A stretch of DNA of 64,000 nt, from NCBI RefSeq assembly GCF_020866925.1, contig NZ_JAJGAK010000001.1, forward strand, positions 806,001-870,000, read 5' to 3'. The number at the start of each line of letters is the position of its first letter. Within the stretch, counting starts at the first letter, position 1. The notes under the pieces were generated by a model. The model had not been told where the DNA came from and did no database searches. It saw nothing but the letters and a program-made list of their open reading frames with translations. A program made the position numbers and the translations under genes. This document shows, in pieces, positions 36,103-45,025 of the stretch. This stretch comes from Noviluteimonas lactosilytica (GTDB lineage: Bacteria > Pseudomonadota > Gammaproteobacteria > Xanthomonadales > Xanthomonadaceae).

Positions 36103-36219
36103 GCCCCTTTTAGTAAAAGGGGCGCGCGTCAGCGGGGGATATTGGCTTGCAACCCGTAGTCCAAAGTTTGCGTAGCAAACTTTGGTGGTCATGAGCCGCA
36201 TAATGCGGCCCATGACCAC
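36103..36219. repeat. Three tandem hairpins upstream of lpxH
   Basis: Stem A (36103-36123) is GCCCCTTTT and complement with a 3-nt loop. Stem B (36161-36185) is CCAAAGTTTGC and complement with a 3-nt loop. Stem C (36185-36219) is GTGGTCATG and complement with an inner GCCGCAT/ATGCGGC. Stem C contains the lpxH -10-like CATAAT and its ATG. The region divides the divergent gltX and lpxH genes. Confidence 0.85.
36199..36204 (+). promoter_or_regulatory. -10-like box of lpxH (leaderless layout)
   Basis: CATAAT ends 7 nt before the lpxH ATG at 36212, at the tip of hairpin C. The start of transcription would be close to the start codon. No ribosome-binding site is visible. Confidence 0.45.
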
Positions 36220-36934
36220 GTTGTTCATTTCGGACCTCCACCTCGACGGTGAGAGGCCCGCCATCACCGATTTGTTCGGGCGCTTCCTCGAGGAGGAAGC
36301 CCGCGGCGCCGATGCGCTCTACATCCTGGGCGACCTGTTCGAGGCCTGGGTGGGCGACGACGACCCATCGGACGTCGGCGCGTTCGTCGCCGATCGCCTC
36401 GCGGCGCTCGCGCGCGCCGGCACGCCGACTTACTTCATCCGCGGCAATCGCGACTTCCTGCTCGGCAGCGAGTACGCGAAGCGCGCGCGCATGCGCATCC
36501 TCAACGATCCCGCGGTGGTGATGCTCGAAGGCGCGCCCGCGGTGTTGATGCACGGCGACACGCTGTGCACCGACGACGTCGCCTACCAGGCATTCCGCAC
36601 GCAGACGCGCGATCCGAAATGGCAGGCGCAGTTCCTTGCGCAACCGCTCGCCGCGCGCCTCGCGTTCGCGCAGCAGGCGCGCGCGGCGAGCAAGGCGCAC
36701 CAGTCGGGCCTGAAGAACGAAGGCCTGATGGAAGCGATCACCGACGTCGCGAAAGCGACGGTCGACGCGACGATGTCGCGTTTCGGCATCCCGCGCCTGA
36801 TCCACGGCCACACGCACCGGCCGAAGGTGCACGACGAGGCGCACGGCACGCGCATCGTGCTCGGCGATTGGTATGAGCAGGGGTCGGTGTTGCGGGTGGA
36901 TGGCGAGCGCGCGGACCTCTCCGCGCTCGCCTGA
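36212..36934 (+). CDS. lpxH: UDP-2,3-diacylglucosamine diphosphatase
   Basis: The 240-residue metallophosphoesterase makes lipid X from UDP-2,3-diacylglucosamine in lipid A synthesis. The metal motifs are SDLHLDG, ILGDLFE, RGNRDFL, HGD and GHTHRP, in the correct order and spacing. It is cytosolic or peripheral to the inner membrane. The [13 protein letters not shown] is used since the family begins there. The gene ends one base before the end of the converging DUF455 gene. Confidence 0.93.
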   Translation: MTTLFISDLHLDGERPAITDLFGRFLEEEARGADALYILGDLFEAWVGDDDPSDVGAFVADRLAALARAGTPTYFIRGNRDFLLGSEYAKRARMRILNDPAVVMLEGAPAVLMHGDTLCTDDVAYQAFRTQTRDPKWQAQFLAQPLAARLAFAQQARAASKAHQSGLKNEGLMEAITDVAKATVDATMSRFGIPRLIHGHTHRPKVHDEAHGTRIVLGDWYEQGSVLRVDGERADLSALA

Positions 36935-37765
36935 TCAAGGCTGGCGCGCCTTCGCGTCGAGTTGCTGCAGCGTCGCGAGTTCTTCGTCGTCGAAGCCCGC
37001 CGCACTGCGCGCCTCGACATTGAACGGACCATAGAGCACCGGCCGCGCGTACTCGGTCAGCAAGTCGCGGAACTTCGCGCGCGGCTCGCAGCCGTGTACT
37101 TCGCAGCACCAGCGGAACCAGCGCGACCCCGCGGCGACGTGCACGACTTCTTCGCGCAGGATCACTTCGAGGATGTCGGCGGTCGCGTCGTCGCTGAGCG
37201 CGCGCAGCTTTTCGATCATGCCGGGCGTGACGTCGAGGCCGCGCGCTTCGAGCACGCGCGGCACCAGCGCCATGCGCGCGAGGGCGTCGTGCGCGGTCTT
37301 TTCGGCCATCTCCCAAAGGCCGTTGTGCGCGTCGAAATCGCCGTAATCGTGGCCGAATTCCTGCAGGCGCGCGCGCAGCATCGCGAAGTGGCGCGCTTCG
37401 TCGGCGGCAACGTTCACCCAGTCGCGGTAGTAGTCGGCGGGAAACTGGCGAAAGCGATACACCGCGTCCCACGCCAGGTCGATCGCGTTGAACTCGATGT
37501 GCGCGACGGCGTGGATGAAGGCGGCGCGGCCTTCGTTCGAACCGAAACCGCGACGCGGCAGTTCGCGCGGATGCACGAGGCGCGGGCGCGCGGGGCGGCC
37601 CGGCATGCGGATCGGATCGGGTTCGCGCTCGTCGTCGAGCGACGCGAACTTGCCTTCGGCGAAGTCCGCGGCCGCCTGCGCGGTGCGTGCGAGTTTGTCC
37701 TCGGGCGTGTCGGCGTCGAGACACGCGCGCGCTGCGTCGAACAGCGACCCGATGGTCGATCCCAT
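36935..37765 (-). CDS. DUF455 ferritin-like protein
   Basis: The protein has 276 residues, helical and ferritin-like. Two Glu/His pairs look like di-iron ligands: VAHIEFNAIDLAWD (near 88) and ADEARHF (near 123), then EEVVHVAAG (near 210). DUF455 proteins are related to the MiaE/ferritin-like clan, and their reaction is unknown. It lies 4 bp after purF in the same direction and may be the last gene of that run. Confidence 0.8.
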   Translation of the reverse strand: MGSTIGSLFDAARACLDADTPEDKLARTAQAAADFAEGKFASLDDEREPDPIRMPGRPARPRLVHPRELPRRGFGSNEGRAAFIHAVAHIEFNAIDLAWDAVYRFRQFPADYYRDWVNVAADEARHFAMLRARLQEFGHDYGDFDAHNGLWEMAEKTAHDALARMALVPRVLEARGLDVTPGMIEKLRALSDDATADILEVILREEVVHVAAGSRWFRWCCEVHGCEPRAKFRDLLTEYARPVLYGPFNVEARSAAGFDDEELATLQQLDAKARQP

Positions 37766-37769
37766 GGGA

Positions 37770-39239
37770 TCAGGACGCGACGCGGCGCTTCTTCTTCGCG
37801 TCGTCGGAACGCATCTGGCGGATGCGTTCGAAGTAATCCGGGTCGATGCCGGTGACGTACTCGCCGCTGAAGCACGAGCTGTCGAACTTGCGGCCCGGAT
37901 GCTTCGGACCGGCGACCGCGCTCTCCAGGTCCGCGAGGTCCTGGTAGATCAGCCAGTCGCAGCCGAGCATCTGTTCGATCTCGCTTTCCGTGCGGCCATG
38001 CGCGATGAGCTCTTCGGACGACGGCATGTCGATGCCGTACACGTTCGGATAGCGCACCGGCGGCGCGGCGGACGCGAGATAGACCTTCTTGGCGCCCGCG
38101 TCGCGCGCCATCTGCACGATCTGGCGCGAGGTGGTGCCGCGCACGATCGAGTCGTCGACCAACAGCACGTTGCGGCCGCGGAATTCGAGCGGGATCGGAT
38201 TGAGCTTGCGCTTCACCGACTTCGCGCGCTCGCCCTGCCCCGGCATGATGAAGGTGCGGCCGACGTAGCGGTTCTTGATGAAGCCCTCGCGGTACTTCAC
38301 GTTGAGTACGTTGGCGATCTCGAGCGCGGAGTCGCGCGAGGTGTCGGGGATCGGGATCACCACGTCGATGTCGTGGTCCGGACGCAGGCGCAGGATCTTT
38401 TCGCCGAGCGTCACACCCATGCGCATGCGCGCCTTGTGCACCGAGATGTCGTCGATCATCGAGTCGGGGCGCGCGAAGTACACGTACTCGAAGATGCACG
38501 GCGTGAGTTCGGCCGGCGCGGTCTGCTGCGCGTGCAGTTCGCCGCGCGCGGTGATGACGACCGCTTCGCCCGGGGCGATGTCGCGCAGGCGTTCGAAGCC
38601 GAGCACGTCGAGGGCGACGGATTCGGATGCCACGCAGTATTCGTCGCCGGTCGGCGAGGTGCGCTTGCCGAGCACGAGCGGCCGGATGCCGTGCGGGTCG
38701 CGAAACGCGACCAGGCCCAGGCCCAGCACCGAACACACGACGGCATAGCCGCCCTTCGCGCGTCGGTTGACGCCTTCGACCGCCTTGAACACGGCCTGCG
38801 GGGTGAGCGCCTTCTGCGTGTCGAGCTCGTGCGCGAACACGTTGAGCAGCACTTCGGAATCGGATTCGGTGTTGACGTTGCGGCGGTCCTGTTCGAACAC
38901 CTCGCGACGCAACGCGTCGGTGTTCACCAGGTTGCCGTTGTGCGCGAGCGCGATGCCGTACGGCGAGTTGACGTAGAAGGGCTGCGACTCGTCCTCGCCC
39001 TCCGAACCGGCCGTGGGATAGCGGCAGTGGGCGATGCCGACCTTGCCTTCGAGCAGCCGCATCGACTCTTCGTCGAACACGTCGCGCACCAGGCCGTTGC
39101 CCTTGTGCACGCGCAGCTTGTGGCGATCCGCGGTGGCGATGCCCGCCGCGTCCTGGCCGCGGTGCTGCAGTACGGTCAGGCCGTCGTACAGCTGAGCCGC
39201 GACTTCCGAGGTTCCGACGATTCCGACGATGCCGCACAT
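37770..39239 (-). CDS. purF: Amidophosphoribosyltransferase
   Basis: The 489-residue enzyme makes phosphoribosylamine from PRPP and glutamine, the first step of purine synthesis. Cys2 (MCGIVG) is the glutaminase nucleophile. The PRPP loop is [13 protein letters not shown] near residue 360, and HNGNLVN lies in the glutaminase half. It follows the SPOR gene by 19 bp; cvpA, often located just before purF, is not here. Confidence 0.95.
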   Translation of the reverse strand: MCGIVGIVGTSEVAAQLYDGLTVLQHRGQDAAGIATADRHKLRVHKGNGLVRDVFDEESMRLLEGKVGIAHCRYPTAGSEGEDESQPFYVNSPYGIALAHNGNLVNTDALRREVFEQDRRNVNTESDSEVLLNVFAHELDTQKALTPQAVFKAVEGVNRRAKGGYAVVCSVLGLGLVAFRDPHGIRPLVLGKRTSPTGDEYCVASESVALDVLGFERLRDIAPGEAVVITARGELHAQQTAPAELTPCIFEYVYFARPDSMIDDISVHKARMRMGVTLGEKILRLRPDHDIDVVIPIPDTSRDSALEIANVLNVKYREGFIKNRYVGRTFIMPGQGERAKSVKRKLNPIPLEFRGRNVLLVDDSIVRGTTSRQIVQMARDAGAKKVYLASAAPPVRYPNVYGIDMPSSEELIAHGRTESEIEQMLGCDWLIYQDLADLESAVAGPKHPGRKFDSSCFSGEYVTGIDPDYFERIRQMRSDDAKKKRRVAS

Positions 39240-39258
39240 GGGATGGGGGATTCCTGCT

Positions 39259-40272
39259 TCAGGGGTGCGGCCGGACGATCCCGTCCAGGCCCACCTTGGA
39301 TTTGACCTGCGCCTTCAGTTGGTCCGCTTCGGCGCGATTCAAGACGGGACCCACGCGCACGCGCGTGAGGGCGCCCTTGTCGGTGTTCACCACTTCGGTG
39401 AAGGCGCTGAAGCCGGCCGCGCGGAGCTTGTCGCGCAGCGCATTGGCGTCGGCGGATTTGCTGAACGCGGCGAGCTGGACGGCGAAGCCCGTGTTGGAAG
39501 CGGCCGCGGCAACGGGCTTCGCGGTGTCGGGCTTGGCGGCGAGGGGCTTCGGTGCTTCGGGCTTCGGAGCGGCCGGCTTGTCGGCGGGCTTGGCGGCGGC
39601 GACGGTCTTCGCGTCGGCCGCGGATTCCGCATCGAGCGCGACCACGCGCGCACCGACGTCGTCGCGCACGTGCGCGGCGCGCAAGCGCGCGTCTTCGGCC
39701 TGGGGTCGCGTGGCGAACGGACCGATGCGCACGCGCTGCATCGTCTTGCCGCCGACGGTCGCAGCTTCGCGATACGCGGGTAATTGCGAGGCGCGGAGCG
39801 AGGCGATCAGCTTGTCGGCCGCGGCGGCGGTCGCATAGCTGCCGAAGTGCACGGCGTAATTCCCGCCCGCGGTAGGCGCGGGGAACATCGCTGCGGCAGC
39901 GGGGGCAGTCGCAGGCTTCTGTTCGGGGAGCGGCTGCGTGGTGGCCGCGGCGGTCTGCGGCAGCGTGGCCACGGTCGCGGGCGCGGCGCTGGCGACCGTC
40001 GCGACATCGTTCGCGGGCGCAGGCGTTGGCGGTGCGTTCGTGGGCGGCATGTTCTCCATGCCGAGCGCGCCTTCCGCGGGCGCGCCCTCGGGCGCGACCA
40101 ATGGCAGGTCGCGCGTCTCGAACTCGCCTTGCGGCGCGCTCGGTGCATCGAGGGGCACGTTGGCCACGCCGCTTTCGGGCGCGGGGCCCTGGACCAGCAT
40201 GGGAAGGAAGATCACGGCCAGCGCGACAAGCACGGCTGCGCCGACGAGGCGCTGTTTCAGTGCGGGTTCCAT
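39259..40272 (-). CDS. dedD: SPOR-domain protein with two SPOR repeats
   Basis: The 337-residue protein has an N-terminal membrane helix (about residues 10-27) and a Pro/Ala-rich periplasmic linker. Two SPOR domains follow at about 136-210 ([10 protein letters not shown]) and 257-334 (GFAVQLAAF). SPOR domains bind septal peptidoglycan lacking stem peptides, so it should gather at the division site. It stands between folC and purF, as DedD does in Escherichia coli; two SPOR repeats are more than usual. Confidence 0.8.
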   Translation of the reverse strand: MEPALKQRLVGAAVLVALAVIFLPMLVQGPAPESGVANVPLDAPSAPQGEFETRDLPLVAPEGAPAEGALGMENMPPTNAPPTPAPANDVATVASAAPATVATLPQTAAATTQPLPEQKPATAPAAAAMFPAPTAGGNYAVHFGSYATAAAADKLIASLRASQLPAYREAATVGGKTMQRVRIGPFATRPQAEDARLRAAHVRDDVGARVVALDAESAADAKTVAAAKPADKPAAPKPEAPKPLAAKPDTAKPVAAAASNTGFAVQLAAFSKSADANALRDKLRAAGFSAFTEVVNTDKGALTRVRVGPVLNRAEADQLKAQVKSKVGLDGIVRPHP

Positions 40273-40316
40273 CGAGGGCGGTTGGACCGGCGACCGGGCG
40301 ACGTTGCCGGACGCGA

Positions 40317-41609
40317 TTATAGCCTTCGCGATTCGCTCCCTTCTGAACCCAGGGCACGCATCGCCTCGCCGACGGTGTGGAAAGAGCCGAACACGAGGAC
40401 CCGGTCGCCCGCCTTCGCCGCGGAAAGTGCGGCGGCAAGCGCTTCGGCGACGGTCGCGTGGCGTTCGCCCGCCGCGGCCGCGGTGCCCTGCAAGCGCTCG
40501 GCGAAGGTCTCGACCGCGAGCCCGCGCGGCCCCGCTTCGGGCAGCCCCGCGAGGAACCACGCGTCGATGCGCGCGGCCAGCGCCCCGACGACGCCCGCGG
40601 TGTCCTTGTCCGCCAGCGCGCCGTAGACCGCGAGCGTGCGGCCTTCGACCGGCGCGGCTTCGAGCCATTCGGCCAGCGCGCGCGCGGCCTGCGGGTTGTG
40701 CCCGACATCGAGGACGACATCGCCGCGCTCGTGCGCGATCCGCTGCAGGCGCCCGGCCACGTGCGCGCCGGCGATGCCTTCGGCGATGGCCGCGCGTGTC
40801 ATCGGGATGTCGAGCGCGCGCAACGCCGCGATCGCCGTGGCCGCGTTGCGCATCTGCACGGGCGCGGCGAGCGCGGGCATCGGCAGGTCGAGTTCGAAGT
40901 TCACCTCGCGCCAGCGCCACTGCCCGTTGTCGAGCGGATCGAAGAAGAAGTCGCAGTTCGCACGGATCGCGGAGGCGCCGATGCGATATGCATGGCCGAG
41001 CACGGACGACGGCGGATCGTCCTCGCCGAGTACCAGCGGCTTCCAGCCGCGCGCGATGCCCGCCTTCTCCTTGCCGATCGTCTCGCGGTTGTCGCCGAGC
41101 CAATCCTGGTGGTCGAGGTCGACCGTCGTGATCACCGCGACATCCGCATCGACGATGTTCACCGCGTCGAGGCGGCCGCCGAGGCCGACTTCGAGCACCG
41201 CGAGATCGAGGCCCGCGTGTTCGAACAACCACAGCGCGGCAAGCGTGCCGTACTCGAAGTACGTCAGCGGCGTGTCGCCGCGCGCCTGTTCGACGGCTTC
41301 GAACGCGTCGACGAGCGGCGCGTCGTCGACGTCGTGCCCGTCGATGCGCACGCGTTCGTTGTAGCGGAGCAGGTGCGGCGAGGTGTACGTGCCCACGCGC
41401 AGGCCGGCGGCGCGCGCGATCGATTCGAGGAAGGCGACGGTCGAGCCCTTGCCGTTGGTGCCGGCGACGAGGATCGCGCGTTCGGCCGGCGCGACCAGGC
41501 CCATACGTTCGGCGACCGCGCGCACGCGATCGAGGCCGAGCGCGATGTCCTGCGGATGCTGGCGTTCGATGTAGGCCAGCCAATCCTCGAGAGAGCGTGG
41601 TGGGTTCAT
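40317..41609 (-). CDS. folC: Bifunctional folylpolyglutamate/dihydrofolate synthase
   Basis: The 430-residue ligase adds glutamate to dihydropteroate and to folates. The P-loop is GTNGKGST (about residues 50-57). Other blocks are TSPHLLRYNERV, EVGLGGRLDAVN and DVGHNPQA, as in the Mur ligase superfamily. It lies 20 bp after the phosphatase gene and 44 bp before the SPOR gene. Confidence 0.92.
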   Translation of the reverse strand: MNPPRSLEDWLAYIERQHPQDIALGLDRVRAVAERMGLVAPAERAILVAGTNGKGSTVAFLESIARAAGLRVGTYTSPHLLRYNERVRIDGHDVDDAPLVDAFEAVEQARGDTPLTYFEYGTLAALWLFEHAGLDLAVLEVGLGGRLDAVNIVDADVAVITTVDLDHQDWLGDNRETIGKEKAGIARGWKPLVLGEDDPPSSVLGHAYRIGASAIRANCDFFFDPLDNGQWRWREVNFELDLPMPALAAPVQMRNAATAIAALRALDIPMTRAAIAEGIAGAHVAGRLQRIAHERGDVVLDVGHNPQAARALAEWLEAAPVEGRTLAVYGALADKDTAGVVGALAARIDAWFLAGLPEAGPRGLAVETFAERLQGTAAAAGERHATVAEALAAALSAAKAGDRVLVFGSFHTVGEAMRALGSEGSESRRL

Positions 41610-41629
41610 GCCGCCATTGTCGCGCGTCG

Positions 41630-42274
41630 TCACAGCGCCCGGTGCACCGCTTCGCCGAACAGTGCGGTGTGGTGCGTGGCATCGTTCATGCGCACGACAT
41701 CCAGGTGGTCGACGTCGTCGCCTTCGAGCAGGTTGAGCGTGGTCGGCGCCTGGCGGAACGTCCACAGGCGCGACAGCGGCAGGCCCATGACCTTGCACAG
41801 CAGCACGCGATTGACCGCGTCGTGCGCCACGACCAGCAACGTGTCGTGCGCGCCGAGGCCTTCGGTCGCGCGCTGGAGCGCGGGCCACGCGCGATCGATG
41901 ACGTGCTGCAGCGATTCGCCTTCGGGCATCAGCACTTCGTGCGGCGAATGGCGCCACGCCGCAAGGCGATCCGGATCGCGTTCGCGGATCTCCGCGGCGA
42001 GCAGGCCTTCCCACGTGCCGTGCGCGATTTCCATCAGGCCGGCATCGGTCGTGAGCTTGCCGACGCGGTCTTCGCCGAGCGCGAGTTCCGCGGTGCGTAG
42101 CGCGCGCTTGAGCGGCGAGGCGACCGCGCGATCGATGTGGACGTGACGCAGGCGTTCGCCGAGCGAGCGCGCCTGCGCTTCGCCCACGTCGGACAGGGGA
42201 ATGTCTTCCTGTCCCTGGTAGCGGCCTTCGGCATTCCACGCGGTTTCGCCATGGCGGGCGAGCAGGATTTTCAT
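41630..42274 (-). CDS. Histidine-phosphatase-superfamily protein, possible phosphoserine phosphatase
   Basis: The 214-residue protein carries the LARHGE phospho-His motif near residue 5, a second LVVAHD block near 150, and MEIAHGTWEG. Members include phosphoglycerate mutases, alpha-ribazole phosphatase and metal-independent phosphoserine phosphatases. It lies 4 bp after serA in the same direction, which favours phosphoserine phosphatase. The sequence alone cannot decide. Confidence 0.75.
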   Translation of the reverse strand: MKILLARHGETAWNAEGRYQGQEDIPLSDVGEAQARSLGERLRHVHIDRAVASPLKRALRTAELALGEDRVGKLTTDAGLMEIAHGTWEGLLAAEIRERDPDRLAAWRHSPHEVLMPEGESLQHVIDRAWPALQRATEGLGAHDTLLVVAHDAVNRVLLCKVMGLPLSRLWTFRQAPTTLNLLEGDDVDHLDVVRMNDATHHTALFGEAVHRAL

Positions 42275-42278
42275 CGCG

Positions 42279-43841
42279 TCAGACCTGTTGCAGCGAGAGC
42301 ACGCCGGGCGTGGCGCGCAGGGTGGCGAGTTGCGCGTCGTCCAGCGGCTGGTCGACGGTGATGGCGGCGCGCGCCTGGCCGTCGCCCGCCGCGCCGAGCG
42401 CGAAGTTCACGATGTTGATGCCGGCCGCGCCGAGTTGCGACCCGACGGTGCCGATCATGCCCGGCCGGTCTTCGTTGCGCAGCAGCAGCACATGGGACAG
42501 CGGGTCGAATTCGATCTCGACACCGTCGAGCCGCACGACGCGCGGGCCGCGATGCAGCGTCGCTTCGATCTCGCGCGCGCGATCGTCGCCTTCGACGCGG
42601 ATCCGCAGCAGGCGGTCGAATCCGTCGCTGTCGCCACCGATCGTCTCGGCGACCACGAGCCCGCGTGCGCTCGCTTCCTGCAACGCGTTCACGGGCGTCA
42701 CGCGACCGGAGTGCGTGCCGAGCAGCGCGCACACGAGCAGGCGCGTCAGCGGGCGCGTGTCGAGCGCGTCGGTGCGTCCGGCATAGGTCACGGTCAATCT
42801 GGTCGGCGCGGGCACCAGGCGCGCCGCGAGGCGCCCGAGTGCGGACATCAGCGGCATCCACGGACCGACTTCGCGCGCGGCTTCGGCGGTGAGCGGCGGC
42901 AGGTTGACGCAGCCGGCAACCGCGCCGGTCGCGACGAAATCGATGACCTGCCGCGCGAGGATCGTGCTCACCGCCTGCTGGGCTTCGCTCGTCGAGGCGC
43001 CGAGGTGCGGCGTCAGGATGAGCTTCGGATGCGGGCGCAACGGCGAATCCGCGGGCAACGGCTCGGTCGCGAACGTGTCGAGCGCGGCGCCCGCGAGGTG
43101 GCCTTCGTCGAGCAGGCGCAGCAACGCCGCTTCGTCGACGAGCCCGCCGCGCGCGGCATTGATGAGGTACGCGCCCTGTTTCATCGAACGCAGGCGCGCG
43201 TCGTTGAGCAGGTGCGTGGTTTCCTTCGTGCGCGGGATATGCAGCGTGACGATGTCCGCCCACGCGAGCAGATCGTCGAGCGTCTTCAGCGGCACGCTGC
43301 CCTTCCCCGCCGCCGACGGCGGGAGGAACGGATCGTACGCCGCGACTTCCATGCCGATGCCCTGCGCCTTGCGCGCGACCGTGCCGCCGATGCGACCGAG
43401 GCCGATGACGCCGAGCTTCTTGCCTTCGAGCTCGAAGCCGGTGAGGCCGGCCTTCGGCCATTGGCCGGATTTCATGCCGGCGTCGGCGCGCGGAATGTGG
43501 CGCGCGAGCGCGAACAGCAGCGACAGCGCGTGTTCGGCGGCGGCGAGCGTGTTGCCGTCGGGCGCGTTCATCACCGCGATGCCCTTCGCGGTCGCGGCGT
43601 CGACGTCGATCGTGTCGACGCCTGCGCCCGCGCGGCCGATCACGCGCAGGCGTCGCGCGTGCTCCAGGGCCGACGCGGGAACCTGCGTCGCGGAGCGCAC
43701 GAGCAGCGCGTCGACATCGGCGATGGCGGCGGCGAGGTCGTCGGGATTCTTGATGGGTTCGGCGACGGCGACGTCCCAGCCGGCAAGGCGGAACAGCTGC
43801 AAACCGTCTTCATGGATGCCATCGCAGGCCAGCACTTTCAT
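42279..43841 (-). CDS. serA: D-3-phosphoglycerate dehydrogenase, long form
   Basis: The 520-residue enzyme starts serine synthesis. The Rossmann motif GVIGLGRIGG is near residue 150, and the catalytic block is PHLGASTSEAQ. After the core comes the intervening domain of long-form SerA and a C-terminal ACT domain (about 448-520) for serine control. The MKVLACDGIHEDG start is used; a longer frame exists. It appears to lead the six-gene run that ends in DUF455. Confidence 0.93.
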   Translation of the reverse strand: MKVLACDGIHEDGLQLFRLAGWDVAVAEPIKNPDDLAAAIADVDALLVRSATQVPASALEHARRLRVIGRAGAGVDTIDVDAATAKGIAVMNAPDGNTLAAAEHALSLLFALARHIPRADAGMKSGQWPKAGLTGFELEGKKLGVIGLGRIGGTVARKAQGIGMEVAAYDPFLPPSAAGKGSVPLKTLDDLLAWADIVTLHIPRTKETTHLLNDARLRSMKQGAYLINAARGGLVDEAALLRLLDEGHLAGAALDTFATEPLPADSPLRPHPKLILTPHLGASTSEAQQAVSTILARQVIDFVATGAVAGCVNLPPLTAEAAREVGPWMPLMSALGRLAARLVPAPTRLTVTYAGRTDALDTRPLTRLLVCALLGTHSGRVTPVNALQEASARGLVVAETIGGDSDGFDRLLRIRVEGDDRAREIEATLHRGPRVVRLDGVEIEFDPLSHVLLLRNEDRPGMIGTVGSQLGAAGINIVNFALGAAGDGQARAAITVDQPLDDAQLATLRATPGVLSLQQV

Positions 43842-44029
43842 TCGCACGCTCCGATGAGGAAAGGGAGCGCGGACAGCCTTGCGAGCCGGCGGTGCGGTGG
43901 AAACGGACGGAGCCCGCCCACGGGTGAAGCCATTGGAACCTGTTGCGTGTCGGAAAACGGGGCCGGCTGGCATGGGAATCCGCGACACGACGAGCCTACC
44001 ATGCGCTTCCCTCCCCGGAGCAATCCCCC

Positions 44030-44425
44030 ATGACGCATCAGGCCAAGGGCACGTTCGAAGTGAAGCGCAGCGCGGAACCGGCGCTCGACATGGGCGAAGG
44101 CGTGGAGGCCGGGCACTTCCGCTTCGACAAGACGTTCGACGGTCCGCTCACCGCGACGAGCGTCGTGCACATGATGGCGGCGATGACCGACACGCCCGGC
44201 TCCGGCGCATACGTCGCGATCGAACGCCTGCGCGGCACGCTCGACGGTCGCAGCGGTACGTGCCTGTTCGCGCACCTGGGCGTGATGGAAAAGGGAACGC
44301 CGTCGCTGCAACTCGCCGTCGTGCCCGACTCGGGCAGCGACGGCTTCGAAGGACTGCGCGGGCGCATGGCCATCGACATCGTCGATGGGCAGCACTTCTA
44401 CACGTTGGACTACGCGTGGGAATAG
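44030..44425 (+). CDS. DUF3224 domain protein
   Basis: The 131-residue protein begins THQAKGTFEVKRSAEP and includes HFRFDKTFDGPL and HLGVMEKGTPSLQL, the beta-barrel pattern of DUF3224. The family is of unknown function, lipocalin-like in fold, and cytosolic. It has no clear promoter and ends near the converging DUF4279 gene. Confidence 0.78.
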   Translation: MTHQAKGTFEVKRSAEPALDMGEGVEAGHFRFDKTFDGPLTATSVVHMMAAMTDTPGSGAYVAIERLRGTLDGRSGTCLFAHLGVMEKGTPSLQLAVVPDSGSDGFEGLRGRMAIDIVDGQHFYTLDYAWE

Positions 44426-44444
44426 CGCCGGGGTTCCCGAGCGC

Positions 44445-44852
44445 TCAATAGATTTCGACTGACAGCTGCACGCCGAGTCGCGCGAGGTCGGCAAGCAGGT
44501 CCGGCTCCATGACGAAACCCGTCGACGCTTTCACGTCGACGAAGACGCCGACGAACAACTCGACGACGCCGCCGGTCTTGCGAATTTCCTGGATGGCCGC
44601 TTCGCGTGGGCCAAGCGTGCCAAGCAGGCGCGCCATGCCCTCGGTGAACCAGCCCAACTCTTTCGGGCCGATGTCGAACGTGCAGAACGACTCGCGATTG
44701 ATGCCGAGATGGCGGCCGTCGGAAGCGAATCGGGGTTCGCCGACGCTCCTCGAAACCTTCGGCTGCAACTCCAGTGACGCAGCGATCCACGCGCTCGGCC
44801 ATTCCGGATGACGCACGCGAAGCGAGATCACGTATGCGTGGTGTACCAGCAT
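44445..44852 (-). CDS. DUF4279-like protein
   Basis: The 135-residue protein has the layout YVISLRVRHPEWPSAWIAASL, then GEPRFASDGRHLG and a central Trp/Phe region, as in DUF4279, a family of unknown function. The start at 44852 (MLVHHAY) matches the usual family start; a longer frame to 44993 is less likely. Confidence 0.65.
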   Translation of the reverse strand: MLVHHAYVISLRVRHPEWPSAWIAASLELQPKVSRSVGEPRFASDGRHLGINRESFCTFDIGPKELGWFTEGMARLLGTLGPREAAIQEIRKTGGVVELFVGVFVDVKASTGFVMEPDLLADLARLGVQLSVEIY

Positions 44853-44967
44853 GCTGCTGTCTCGATGCGGTCGGCGGATTCGAACCAGTAGGTCACGCGC
44901 TGCGTGACGTCCACCGGGCCGATCCGGAATTCGCACCGAAAGTTCACTTGATTCGATTGGCAGCGTA

Positions 44968-44991
44968 GGAGCGCCCCACGAGGGGCGCTCC
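44968..44991. repeat. Short hairpin between DUF4279 and the S46 gene
   Basis: GGAGCGCCCC, loop ACGA, GGGGCGCTCC is a 10-bp stem preceded by TA and next to AAGCGAAGCGGCTT. It resembles the GTAGGAGCG-type palindromes scattered in Xanthomonadaceae and may help end the S46 transcript; no T tract follows. Confidence 0.55.
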
Positions 44992-45025
44992 AAGCGAAGC
45001 GGCTTGGTGTTGCTGGCGCGCGCGC

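Noticed and set aside
44861-44910. GGTTCGAATCC on the minus strand resembling a tRNA T-arm
   Set aside because: The flanking bases do not pair as a T stem, and no acceptor or anticodon stem could be drawn.
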